This document shows positions 42,203-51,001 of a DNA stretch of 64,000 bases, in pieces (the stretch's first letter is position 1; each line of letters opens with the position of its first letter). Origin of the DNA: CBDEGU01 sp965238045 (GTDB lineage: Bacteria > Acidobacteriota > Terriglobia > Bryobacterales > UBA6623); contig CBDEGU010000006.1 of NCBI GenBank assembly GCA_965238045.1, forward strand, positions 28,041-92,040. Reading direction: 5' to 3'. The translations under genes were made by a program, and so were the position numbers. Under the pieces are notes generated by a model. That model did no database searches. It had not been told where the DNA came from and was given only the letters and a program-made list of their open reading frames with translations.

Positions 42203-45200
42203 CTACTGCTTTGGAGCGTTCTCTGGATCGGCCGCGGGTGGTGGAGCGAGCCGTGCAAGCAGTCCCTTGAGGTGGTCTAAGGCCGCGGCCGGAATCACAT
42301 CCTCGCCGGGGCCCAAGGGCCAAGCTAGTTCGCCCTTCGGGGAGAAATTCGCGCCCGCGGTCGTTGCTACCAGCCGCATCAGTTCGCCGGTGTTGACCTT
42401 GGAGTCCTCGCGGAAGCGCAGGCGCCACTGGTTGCGGCGCCGTTCGATGGACTCCATTCGCATCTTTTCCGCCAAGTACTTGATCAACGAATACCCCATC
42501 AGCGTCTCTACTGCCTCGGGGAGCGTGCCGTAACGGTCTCGCAGTTCGGCCCGCATACGTTCGCGTTGTTCTTCGGTTTCGACTTGCGCTAGCCGCTTGT
42601 AGGTTTGCAGGCGCTGTGTTTCGTCGGAAATGTAGTCCGGCGGAATGTGCAGGTCCATTTGCAGTCTCAAAGTGGTGCGCACCCGCTCTTCGACCTCTTC
42701 GCCTCCTAGTCTCCGGACCTCTTCCTCGAGCATACGGCAGTAGGTTTCAAATCCCACCGCGCCGATCTGGCCGTGCTGCTGGGCGCCGAGCAGGTTTCCG
42801 CCGCCGCGGAGTTCCAGATCCAGAGCCGCGATCTTGAACCCCGACCCCAGTTCGCAGAACTCCTTCAGCGCCGCCAGGCGTTTGCGCGCGGCCGATGAGA
42901 GTTCCTGGTCTCGTTCCACCAGCAGATAGGCATAGGCCCGCCGGTTGGAACGCCCCACGCGGCCGCGAAGCTGGTACATCTCGGCGAGCCCATAACGGTC
43001 GGCATTCTGGATCAAGATAGTGTTGGCGAGGGGAATATCGAGTCCGTTTTCCACGATGGTCGTCGCCAGGAGCACGTCGCACTCGTGGCGCATGAATTTC
43101 AGAATCACTTTTTCCAGATCTTTCTCCGCAAGCTGGCCGTGGCCGACGGCGATGCGGGCCGAGGGGACGAGTTTCTGAAGATGAGCGGCGACTTGCCAGA
43201 TCGATTCCACCCGGTTGTAGATGTAGTATGTCTGCCCTCCGCGGGCGATCTCGCGCTCAATGGCCCCGCGAACGGTGTCGTCGGTGCGCAGGGCGACGAC
43301 GGTCTGGATCGCGAGCCGGTCCCGGGGAGGTGTCTGGATCACCGAGATATCCCGTACGCCCACCAGCGACATGTGCAGGGTTCTGGGAATCGGCGTGGCG
43401 GTCAGCGTAAGCACATCGACATTCTTGGCAATCTGCTTCAAGCGCTCCTTGTGGCGCACGCCGAAGCGCTGCTCTTCATCGACAATCAGGAGCCCGAGGT
43501 CGGAAAATACGACGTCCTTGGAAAGCAGCCGGTGCGTCCCGATCACGATGTCGATCTTGCCCGCGGTGATCCTTGCAATGATCGCTTTCCGCTCTTTGGG
43601 ACTGCGAAACCGGGTTAGCATCTCGATTTCCATCGGGAAGGCCGCAAACCGCTGGCGAAACGTCTCGTAGTGCTGCAAGGCCAGGATCGTGGTGGGCGCC
43701 AGCATGGCGACCTGCTTGCCGTCGCCGAGAACCTTGAACGCCGCCCGCATGGCGACCTCGGTCTTGCCGAAGCCGACATCGCCGCAGATGAGCCGGTCCA
43801 TGGGACGCCGAGCTTCCATGTCCTGCTTGATGTCGCCGATGGCCGTGAGCTGGTCCGGTGTTTCGGTGTATTCAAAGGTCTGCTCGAATTCGCGCTGCCA
43901 GTCGCTGTCGGGCGAAAAGGCAAACCCTGGCGCCTTCCGCCGCTCGGCATACAGTTTCAGCAGCTCATCGGCCATGCCGGCGAGCTTGGCCCGCACGCGG
44001 GATTTGGCTCGCGACCAGGTTTGTCCCCCCAAACGGTCGACCGCCGGAGGACGGCCCCCGGCACCGTGATATTTGTGCACCAGGTCGAGCCGGGACAATG
44101 GCAGATACAGCCGGGCGTTGTCGGCGTAGCCGATCAGCATGAGGTCTTCGTTGCGGCCTCCCTGCTCGATCTGCCGCAGGCCCAGATACCGGCCCACCCC
44201 GTGCTCGGCGTGGACGATGAGGTCCCCTTCCTTGAGATCTTGCAGATCGGAAAGAAAGGCCGCCATGGCGCGCTTGCGTTTCTCGGGCCGCGCCACGAGC
44301 TCGGAGGCCGAGAACAAGTCTTCGTGGCCGTAGAGGATCACGCCGCAATCGGGCAGCACGGCGCCGGCGCGTAGCGGGGTCTCCACCACCAGTACGCTTG
44401 AGACAGGCCCGGCCAAATAGGCCCTCTCCGCCAAATACGGCGTGGTTGTTTTCGAGCGGTCCCGCAGACTCAACTGAAAAGAGAGCCCATGCTCGCCCAG
44501 CACGTCGGCGAGGCGTTCGACATCGCCCGGCGATTGCGCCGCGATCAGAGCACGCTTGCCAGCCTTGACTTGAGCTTCTAGTTCGCGGACAAAGTGCGGA
44601 ATATTGCCGTGGAACTTCGGCGCCGGTTGCGTCGGGATGTGGAGCGACTCTTCTTGTTCCAGGCTCAGCTCCTCGAGATGCAACTCGCTGCAGGCGGCGG
44701 CCGATTCGCTCAGCTCGGCGGGAGTCCAATAGAAACGGCCCGGCTCGGCCACCGTCTCATGGCTGGCAAAGGCCGCGCCGAGCGATTCCCACAACTGCTT
44801 CGCCTGCTTGTCGATCGCGGCCCGCTCACTCCAAATCACCAAAGGATAATCGAGGGTCTCGAGAATGCTATTCGACCGTTGCGAGGCGGCCGGGATATCA
44901 AACTCCCAGCCTGGGGCCGAAATCACAGGCTCTTCCGGTGAGCCCTCTGATTTTTGGGCGCCGCTCGAAACAGTACCGCCGCCGGAAAACAGGGGGGCCG
45001 GATACTCGGTCAGCGGCAGCAGCCGGACCTCGTCGATGGTTTGAACCGACTTTTGCGTCTCGGGATCAAAAAAACGAATCGACTCGATCTGCTCGCCGAA
45101 CATCTCGATGCGTACCGGATAGGCCGACTCGGGACTATAGATGTCGATGATCCCGCCCCGGACCGAAAACTGGCCTTCCATTTCCACGGGCTCGCGGCGT

Positions 45201-45727
45201 TCATAGCCAGCCGACCAGAGCCCGGTTTCGAGGTCTTCGAGAAAGAACTCGTCGCCGGTTTCCAGTTTCCATGCCAAGTTGCGGAGAACCTGATCGCCGG
45301 CCACCTTGAGCAGTGCCGACCGAACGGGCGCCACGACGATCGAGGCGTCGCCCTCGGCCATCCGCCACAGAGCGATGCCCCGTTTTTCGCTGATATCGGC
45401 GTGAGGCGACAGACCGTCATATGGCAGAACGTCGTGCGCGGGCAGCACGAACGGGGCTTGACGGTGCGGGGAAATCTCCAGTAATTCGAAGAAGGCTCCC
45501 AGCGTCTCGGCCATCGTCTCGGCCACCGGATTCGATTCGACGATGAGCACGATCGACCGGTCGGTGTGCTTATAGAGCAGGACGGTGTAAAGGGCTTTGG
45601 CGGTCGGATTGAGTCCGGCCAGATGCACGACTTGGCGATCGGTCCGCCGCAGCCGCGCCAGCGCCGGCTCGAAAGCAGTGTGCCGGGCCGCAAGGTCGAA
45701 CAGATCTCGGAGGCTGGGAAGGATCAA
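42203..45727 (-). CDS. mfd: transcription-repair coupling factor
   Basis: 1174 residues. It removes RNA polymerase stalled at DNA lesions and recruits UvrA. The N-terminal UvrB-like region (PHADISEKRGIALWRMAEGD) is followed by the polymerase-interacting domain (GDLIVHAEHGVGRYLGL), then RecG-like translocase motifs: ICGDVGFGKTEVAMRAAFKV, IVIGTHRLLSKDVVFSDLGL, VDEEQRFGVRHKERLK, TLTATPIPRTLHMSLVGVRD and VATTIVENGLDIPLANT-like LLATTIVENGLDIPLANTIL. The C-terminal D7 domain is present. The start overlaps the stop of the upstream nucleotidyltransferase gene (ATGA). Confidence 0.97.
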   Translation of the reverse strand: MILPSLRDLFDLAARHTAFEPALARLRRTDRQVVHLAGLNPTAKALYTVLLYKHTDRSIVLIVESNPVAETMAETLGAFFELLEISPHRQAPFVLPAHDVLPYDGLSPHADISEKRGIALWRMAEGDASIVVAPVRSALLKVAGDQVLRNLAWKLETGDEFFLEDLETGLWSAGYERREPVEMEGQFSVRGGIIDIYSPESAYPVRIEMFGEQIESIRFFDPETQKSVQTIDEVRLLPLTEYPAPLFSGGGTVSSGAQKSEGSPEEPVISAPGWEFDIPAASQRSNSILETLDYPLVIWSERAAIDKQAKQLWESLGAAFASHETVAEPGRFYWTPAELSESAAACSELHLEELSLEQEESLHIPTQPAPKFHGNIPHFVRELEAQVKAGKRALIAAQSPGDVERLADVLGEHGLSFQLSLRDRSKTTTPYLAERAYLAGPVSSVLVVETPLRAGAVLPDCGVILYGHEDLFSASELVARPEKRKRAMAAFLSDLQDLKEGDLIVHAEHGVGRYLGLRQIEQGGRNEDLMLIGYADNARLYLPLSRLDLVHKYHGAGGRPPAVDRLGGQTWSRAKSRVRAKLAGMADELLKLYAERRKAPGFAFSPDSDWQREFEQTFEYTETPDQLTAIGDIKQDMEARRPMDRLICGDVGFGKTEVAMRAAFKVLGDGKQVAMLAPTTILALQHYETFRQRFAAFPMEIEMLTRFRSPKERKAIIARITAGKIDIVIGTHRLLSKDVVFSDLGLLIVDEEQRFGVRHKERLKQIAKNVDVLTLTATPIPRTLHMSLVGVRDISVIQTPPRDRLAIQTVVALRTDDTVRGAIEREIARGGQTYYIYNRVESIWQVAAHLQKLVPSARIAVGHGQLAEKDLEKVILKFMRHECDVLLATTIVENGLDIPLANTILIQNADRYGLAEMYQLRGRVGRSNRRAYAYLLVERDQELSSAARKRLAALKEFCELGSGFKIAALDLELRGGGNLLGAQQHGQIGAVGFETYCRMLEEEVRRLGGEEVEERVRTTLRLQMDLHIPPDYISDETQRLQTYKRLAQVETEEQRERMRAELRDRYGTLPEAVETLMGYSLIKYLAEKMRMESIERRRNQWRLRFREDSKVNTGELMRLVATTAGANFSPKGELAWPLGPGEDVIPAAALDHLKGLLARLAPPPAADPENAPKQ

Positions 45728-46203
45728 CGGTTTCTGTCCAGGATAGTCTGGACCACATCGCTAGTCGAATACCCGGGCTCGACCGGGATGGGGAACACTC
45801 TCCCGCCGCTCCGCTCGACGATCTCCCGGCCGGCGATCCAGTGAGACCAGTCCGAACCTTTCACCAGAACATCCGGCAGAAGAACTTCCAGCAACTCGCA
45901 AGGGGTGTCTTGTTCGAAGATCGTGACCGCGTCGATCGCCGCCAGAGCAGCCAGGTTCGATGCCCGCTCGGTTGCGCCCAGGATCGGCCGCTGCTCGCCC
46001 TTGAGACGGCGGACACTGGCATCGCTGTTGACCGCCACCACGAGCCGGTCGCCATGCGAGCGGGCGGTTTCGAACAGGCGCACGTGACCAGGATGCAGCA
46101 AATCAAAACAGCCGTTGGTGAAGACCACCGTTTCGCCGGCGGCGCGCCACTGATCGCGAACCTCGGCAAGACGATTCCACGATAATACGGCTTCCTTTCT
46201 CAC
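45724..46203 (-). CDS. rfaE2: RfaE2/HldE-C-type sugar-phosphate adenylyltransferase
   Basis: 159 residues with the cytidylyltransferase fold: VVFTNGCFDLLHPGHVRLFE (HPGH 37-40), NSDASVRRLKGEQRPILGAT, VLVKGSDW and GREIVERSGGRV. This matches the C-terminal half of HldE (D-glycero-beta-D-manno-heptose 1-phosphate adenylyltransferase), which acts in ADP-heptose/LPS core synthesis. Heptose genes are not adjacent, so the sugar is inferred from family only. Translationally coupled to mfd. Confidence 0.88.
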   Translation of the reverse strand: MRKEAVLSWNRLAEVRDQWRAAGETVVFTNGCFDLLHPGHVRLFETARSHGDRLVVAVNSDASVRRLKGEQRPILGATERASNLAALAAIDAVTIFEQDTPCELLEVLLPDVLVKGSDWSHWIAGREIVERSGGRVFPIPVEPGYSTSDVVQTILDRNR

Positions 46204-46247
46204 GGGCGTTTCTCATTCTAGCCCGCTTTTTCTTCCGCTGCCGCCCA

Positions 46248-46426
46248 AGCCCGCATTTCTCACCACCTGGCGACCGAAGCACGCGATAGGTCCGCCATTC
46301 CTTCGTTGCGCTGGCTCGCCGTACTCAACGTACCTTCAAGTACGCCTGCGTTCGTCAAGCGGCGCGCGCCTCGTACTGACGCGCCTCTCACGTGCTTCGG
46401 TCGCCACGTGGTGAGAAAGCGGGCTA
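46248..46426. repeat. ~180 bp palindromic dispersed repeat, copy 3 (inverted)
   Basis: Reverse-complement orientation relative to the copies at 2098 and 6629. It begins AGCCCGCATTTCTCACCACC and ends CACGTGGTGAGAAAGCGGGC. It occupies most of the gap between the nucleotidyltransferase gene and the AAA+ gene; nothing else is visible in 46204-46527. Confidence 0.9.
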
Positions 46427-46527
46427 ACCGGACTCAGGGGAATTCCCCTTGTTCCTTCGGGCGAATCGGTACCTACCGGGAAATCCGGGCTTCTGATAGA
46501 ATTGCGAGTGACTGGCCGGTGAATCCT

Positions 46528-47817
46528 ATGGGTGGATCTGTTTCACATACGACCGTTCTGAGTCGCGACGACACTGCCGTTAGCACCGAGCAATTTTTCC
46601 CGCCGCCTCCGCGATCCGCAGTGGATCTCGGGGTTTCCTACAACATGCTGGTCGACCTCATGCTGAAGGTCACCATGCTTGAGGGCTCGACGACCCTGAA
46701 CCGGGTTTCGCAGATTATCAAGGTCAGCGTCACGATCTGCGACGGTGTTTTCAACCACATACGCAAAGAGAAGTTTGTGGAAGTCAAGGGCATGCACGGC
46801 AACGACTACGAATTCACGCTTTCGGCCGCCGGGCGCAAGGTCGCGCAGGACCGCTACGCGATGAGTCAATACGTGGGGCCCGTGCCGGTGCCTTTGAATA
46901 CGTACACGAACGCGGTTCGGCAGCAAGGCGCCCGGTGCAAGGTCAATCGTGCGCAGCTCCAGAAGATTTTTTACGATCTGGTGCTGACCGACGAGATACT
47001 CGACCAGCTCGGTCCCGCCATCATCTCGAATTCACAGATTTTCCTCTACGGATCCACCGGCAATGGGAAGACGAGTATCGCCGAAAGACTCATCCGTATA
47101 TTCGACGACACCGTCTATATGCCTTACGCGATCGAGGTGCAGGGACAGATCATCAATCTGTTTGACTCGGTTGTCCACCAGCCGGTCGAAGGCGAGCACG
47201 AGGGCGACCAGCGCTGGGTTCTCTGTGAGCGGCCCTGTATCGCGGTAGGCGGCGAGATGGTTCAGGAGATGCTGGAGCTGCGTTTCGAGGAAACGCTCGG
47301 CTACTACACCTCGCCGCTCCAGATGAAAGCCAACAACGGACTATTCATCATCGACGATTTCGGCCGCCAGATGATCAACCCGCGCGATCTGCTCAACCGC
47401 TGGATCGTGCCCCTGGATCGCGGCATCGATTTTCTGTCTCTTCGTACCGGCGTCAAATTCCCGATTCCATTCGAGACGCTGGTCATCTTCTCGACGAACC
47501 TTGACCCCAGGCAGCTCGCCGACGAAGCTTTCCTGCGCCGGATTCAGAACAAGATCAAGATCGAGGTCATCTCGCCGGAAATTTTCGATAAGATCCTGCA
47601 GCGGCTATGCGAAGCGGCCAGAATCGAGTGGACCGAGGAGGCATCGGCCTACATTCGTGAATGCTGTTCGGCCGACGCGCGCAAGCCCGTTCTGCGTGCC
47701 TGCTACCCGCGCGATGTCGTCACTGTTCTTCAGAACATCGCGCAGTATGAAAGCCGGCCGCCCACCCTGAATAAGGAAGATGTTGACCGGGCGGTGGAAC
47801 TCTACTTCGCCCGGTAA
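46528..47817 (+). CDS. AAA+ ATPase with N-terminal winged-helix-like domain
   Basis: 429 residues. Residues about 35-110 form a winged-helix-like region (LVDLMLKVTMLEGSTTLNRV, then IRKEKFVEVKGMHGNDYEFT). Then comes an AAA+ domain with Walker A LYGSTGNGKTSIAE (175-182), Walker B NNGLFIIDDFGRQM, sensor 1 IFSTNLDPR and a sensor-2-like ACYPRDVVTVL. I do not know a defined role; similar ATPases are labelled 'ATPase with chaperone activity'. The start is set at ATG 46528 because upstream codons fall into the dispersed repeat and have no conservation. Confidence 0.8.
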   Translation: MGGSVSHTTVLSRDDTAVSTEQFFPPPPRSAVDLGVSYNMLVDLMLKVTMLEGSTTLNRVSQIIKVSVTICDGVFNHIRKEKFVEVKGMHGNDYEFTLSAAGRKVAQDRYAMSQYVGPVPVPLNTYTNAVRQQGARCKVNRAQLQKIFYDLVLTDEILDQLGPAIISNSQIFLYGSTGNGKTSIAERLIRIFDDTVYMPYAIEVQGQIINLFDSVVHQPVEGEHEGDQRWVLCERPCIAVGGEMVQEMLELRFEETLGYYTSPLQMKANNGLFIIDDFGRQMINPRDLLNRWIVPLDRGIDFLSLRTGVKFPIPFETLVIFSTNLDPRQLADEAFLRRIQNKIKIEVISPEIFDKILQRLCEAARIEWTEEASAYIRECCSADARKPVLRACYPRDVVTVLQNIAQYESRPPTLNKEDVDRAVELYFAR

Positions 47818-47827
47818 ACAGAGGCTG

Positions 47828-48535
47828 CTAATCCCGCCAGAGGGCGATGCCTCCGAGCAGGCCCGCCACATTTCTCACCTTCGTTACGTTAGCGGGAAGT
47901 TCGCAATCGATTTTTCGGGCATTTCCGCCTCCCAGGTAGAGCCTGCGATAGTTGAAGACTCTTTCTAGGATCTCAACGGCTTTTCGCAAGCGTGTGTTCC
48001 ATTTCACCTTGCCAACGCTCTTGAGCGCCGCGTCGCCCAGGCTTTCTTCATAGGTCTTGTCCTTCAGGAAAGGATGGTGCCCGAACTCAAGGTTCGACAC
48101 CGAGTGGCCGTCGACATAGAGAGCACTTCCAATGCCGGTTCCGAGTGTGATGACCAGTTCGACACCCATGCCCTCGACCACGCCCAGGCCTTGAACGTCC
48201 GCGTCGTTGGCCACGCGCACGGGTTTGCCCGTGGCCTCCTCGAGCGCCCCCGCCACGTCGAATCCATCCCATGAGGGATCCAAATTGACAGCTTCGCTCG
48301 CCACTCCGTCCACGATGACGCCGGGAAAGCCCACCGAGACGCGGTCGAACTCGCCTTGTTCGGCAATCTGTTTGGTCAGCTTGGCCAGGACATTCTCAGG
48401 GTTGGCGAGCTTCGGCGTCCGGACGCGGGAGCGTTGGGTGACCGGCTCGCCTTTTTCGTCGAGAACCATCATCTTCATGCCGGATCCGCCAATGTCGATG
48501 GCTAGCGTGCGCGGACCGGTTCGTTCTTCGCTCAT
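47828..48535 (-). CDS. ROK family kinase, polyphosphate glucokinase-like
   Basis: 235 residues with the ROK/ASKHA fold: LAIDIGGSGMKMMVLDEKGE (phosphate 1), VGFPGVIVDGVASEAVNLDP, RVANDADVQGLGVVEGMGVE, and LGTGIGSALYVDGHSVSNLE. It resembles polyphosphate/ATP glucokinases of Actinobacteria and Acidobacteriota, which phosphorylate glucose with polyphosphate. It converges on the AAA+ gene with a 10-bp gap. The next gene on its strand is the truncated glgC, so glucose and glycogen metabolism may have been linked here. Confidence 0.87.
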   Translation of the reverse strand: MSEERTGPRTLAIDIGGSGMKMMVLDEKGEPVTQRSRVRTPKLANPENVLAKLTKQIAEQGEFDRVSVGFPGVIVDGVASEAVNLDPSWDGFDVAGALEEATGKPVRVANDADVQGLGVVEGMGVELVITLGTGIGSALYVDGHSVSNLEFGHHPFLKDKTYEESLGDAALKSVGKVKWNTRLRKAVEILERVFNYRRLYLGGGNARKIDCELPANVTKVRNVAGLLGGIALWRD

Positions 48536-48765
48536 GGTTATTGCAGTCTATCCAACTGCCTGCCCCGCGGACAAGATTGGCGCGCCAAACCGCGAGAACG
48601 CCCGCCGGAATGTGCGAGGACTGTAGCGGTCGCGGCCCGGAGCGGCGACCAGCGTCCGTGGCGCAAGTGTTTCGCCATGAACCATCGGTGCGCGTTCCGA
48701 TGATCGTTCGCTGGCCGGCCGGGGCTCTGAAGGAGCACCACAGAATTCTGTCGCAAGCAGGCCCC

Positions 48766-49926
48766 TCAGCGCAGGCGAGGTTTGCGTGCCATCGCCACCC
48801 CCGGCGAGCCGGCATGCACGACGATGATTCCCGACTCGGTGACGTAGTGCCCCTTGGCGCGGTCCGCCTCAATGTCGAAACCGATCTCGAACTCGCCGGG
48901 CAGCGTCAGATCCTGATCGACGATCGCCCGGCGAATCCGGCTATGCCGGCCGACGCTCACGTTGTGAAACAGAATCGAGCTTTCCACCTCGGAGTAACTG
49001 TGCACGCGCACGCCCGGAGAGAGAATACTGTTCACCACCCGCCCGCCGGATACGATCGAACCCGAACAAATCATCGAATTGATGCTCACCCCCATGCGGC
49101 GGCCCTCCTCGGCGAAAGAGAATTTCGCCGGCGGATACTGAGGCTGATACGTCCGGATGGGCCATTCTTCGTCATAAAGATTGAACACTGGCGTTACGGA
49201 CACCAGATCCATGTTCGCTTCGTAGTAGGCGTCGAGCGTCCCGATATCGCGCCAATAGGGGCGCTCTTCGTCGTCTTGAGCGACTTCGTTTCCGAAATCG
49301 TAGGCGTACACCCCGCGGCCCCGCCGCACCAGACGCGGCAAGATATCTCCGCCGAAGTCGTGCGAGCTTCCTTCCGCGGAATGGTCTTCCAGGAGCGCGT
49401 CCAGCAGCACTTGCGTAGAAAACAGATAGACGCCCATCGATGCCGAGCACATCTCGGGGTTGAAGCGCGAACGCGCCGCGTTCGCGTCACCTGGCTTTTC
49501 CTTGAATCCCCGTACACGAGAACTCTCATCGATGTCTACAATGCCAAATCGGCTGGCTTCGCTTGGCGGAATTTGCGTTGTCGCGAGCGTCACATCCGCG
49601 CCCCGTTCCAGATGGCAGTCCAGCAAATGGCGGTAGTCCATCTTGTAGACATGATCCGCCGACAAGATGAGCGTATAGGGCAGATCCTCGACCTCGATGC
49701 TCTGGGCGTTCTGAAATACGGCGTCCGCCGTGCCCAAATACCATTCCTCGCCGACTCTCTTGGTGGGCGGCAGAAATTCAATGAACTCGCCCAAACTGCT
49801 GGAAACCACGTTCCACGCTCGGCGAATATGACGGTTCAGCGACAGCGCCTTGTATTGGGTGAGAATATAGAGCCTTCGCAGCCCGGAGTTGATCGAGTTC
49901 GACAACGTGATGTGGCGCTGTTGCAT
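48766..49926 (-). pseudogene. glgC: glucose-1-phosphate adenylyltransferase lacking its N-terminus
   Basis: 386 residues match GlgC from ITLSNSINSGLRRLYILTQY onwards, including EWYLGTADAVFQN, LILSADHVYKMDY, GFKEKP, the catalytic YWRDIGTLDAYYEANMD region and the C-terminal left-handed helix repeats (SGSIVSGGRVVNSILSPGVR). The first ~40 residues, carrying the AGGxGxRLxPLTxxRAKPAVPF substrate loop, are missing. The conserved frame stops within about 10 bases of an IS5-type element's end. The enzyme is therefore almost certainly inactive. It would otherwise make ADP-glucose for glycogen. Confidence 0.9.
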
Positions 49927-49935
49927 GATTCAACT

Positions 49936-50989
49936 GCGGCGCGAGTGGGGGCGCTTTTCCAACTTCTCGTTCAGGACACCACAGCGCAGGATTTCGGCCT
50001 ACCCAGCTCGGCCATCCGGTTGAGGATGTGACACCCGATCGCAACTTCTCTCCTTTGTGCCTTGCCGTGCCTCGCCTTCAATCCGCCTCCGAGCACGGAC
50101 TTGTATCGGAAGAAGCTGTTTTCAACGCGCGCCTGCTGTCGGTAGCCCGACTCCTTCTGCCACTCTCGTCGCCCGACCTGGCGAATCCTCTCAAGAGCCG
50201 TGTCACGCTGCGCCCATGGGCCGTCCGTTGGCCCCGCCGACACCGCGGAGCGACGAGGGGGAATCACAATCACGACGTTCTCTGTACCGGCCGCGCTGAG
50301 TTGATCGTAGACTGACCTGTGGTCGTAGGCTCCGTCTGCGGTGAAACGCCGGCTGGGAACCTCGATTGTGTCGAGAAGAGCAGGGAGTGTGGAGGCGTCG
50401 TCCCGGCTGCTCGCTGTGAGTTCGGCCGCCACAATGAACCCCTCGGCATCCACCCCGATGTGCAGCTTCCGCCAATCCCGGCGTTTCTTTGATGCCTTGT
50501 GCTTGTGCGCGTTCCATTCGCCGCAACCCAGAATCTTCAGCCCTGTGGAATCGACGATCAAGTCGATCGGGCCGTCATAGGATCGGGTCAGGGGCGGCAC
50601 CGCAACGATTTGGTTCCGGCGCGAGAGTGTGGTGTGGTCCGGGGCCTTGAGGTTGAGGCCCATCAAGCGGAGCAGCGAGTCCAGGAACCCCTCGGTCTGG
50701 CGGAGCGGCAGGCTGAAGACGACCCGCAGGGTCAACGCGGTCCGGACCGCGAGGTTCGAGTACCGCCGCTGGCCTCCGCGAAGACCGTTCTTCGGTGGTA
50801 CCCACGCGGCAATTGCATCCTCGCTCAGCCAGATCGTGACGTCGCCGCGGCTCCTGAGGCCACGCTCGTACTCCCTCCAGTTCCGGATTCTGTACTTCTT
50901 CTTATACTGGCGGTTGACTCAGCTCGACTTCGCTGCGACCATGACGTTACCCCCGATCTCTATGATGGACTGGACCCCACCCCCGCCGC
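49936..50989 (-). mobile_element. IS5-family insertion sequence
   Basis: Probable terminal inverted repeats GCGGCGCGAGTGGGG (left, 49936) and GCGGCGGGGGTGGGG (right, read inward from 50989) bound about 1054 bp. The flanks (AACT on the left, TAGC on the right) do not show a target duplication. The sequences on both sides are truncated genes that do not belong together. Confidence 0.7.
49971..50942 (-). pseudogene. IS5-family transposase with a nonsense codon at position 8
   Basis: From ATG 50942 the frame reads MVAAKSS, TGA (50919-50921), then VNRQYKKKYRIRNWREYERG and DVTIWLSEDAIAAWVPPKNG. The catalytic domain follows: LIVDSTGLKI (Asp), FTADGAYDHRSVY (Asp) and GYRQQARVENSFFRYKSVLG (Glu). Apart from the TGA the frame is open and all DDE residues are present. 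A TTG at 50735 could restart translation but would lose the DNA-binding N-terminus. Confidence 0.85.
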
Positions 50990-51001
50990 TAGCGTGCTCG
51001 C

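Noticed and set aside
48541..50031. 496-codon open frame on the plus strand
   Set aside because: Antisense of glgC and neighbouring DNA, with no domain features; GlgC motifs are clear on the other strand.
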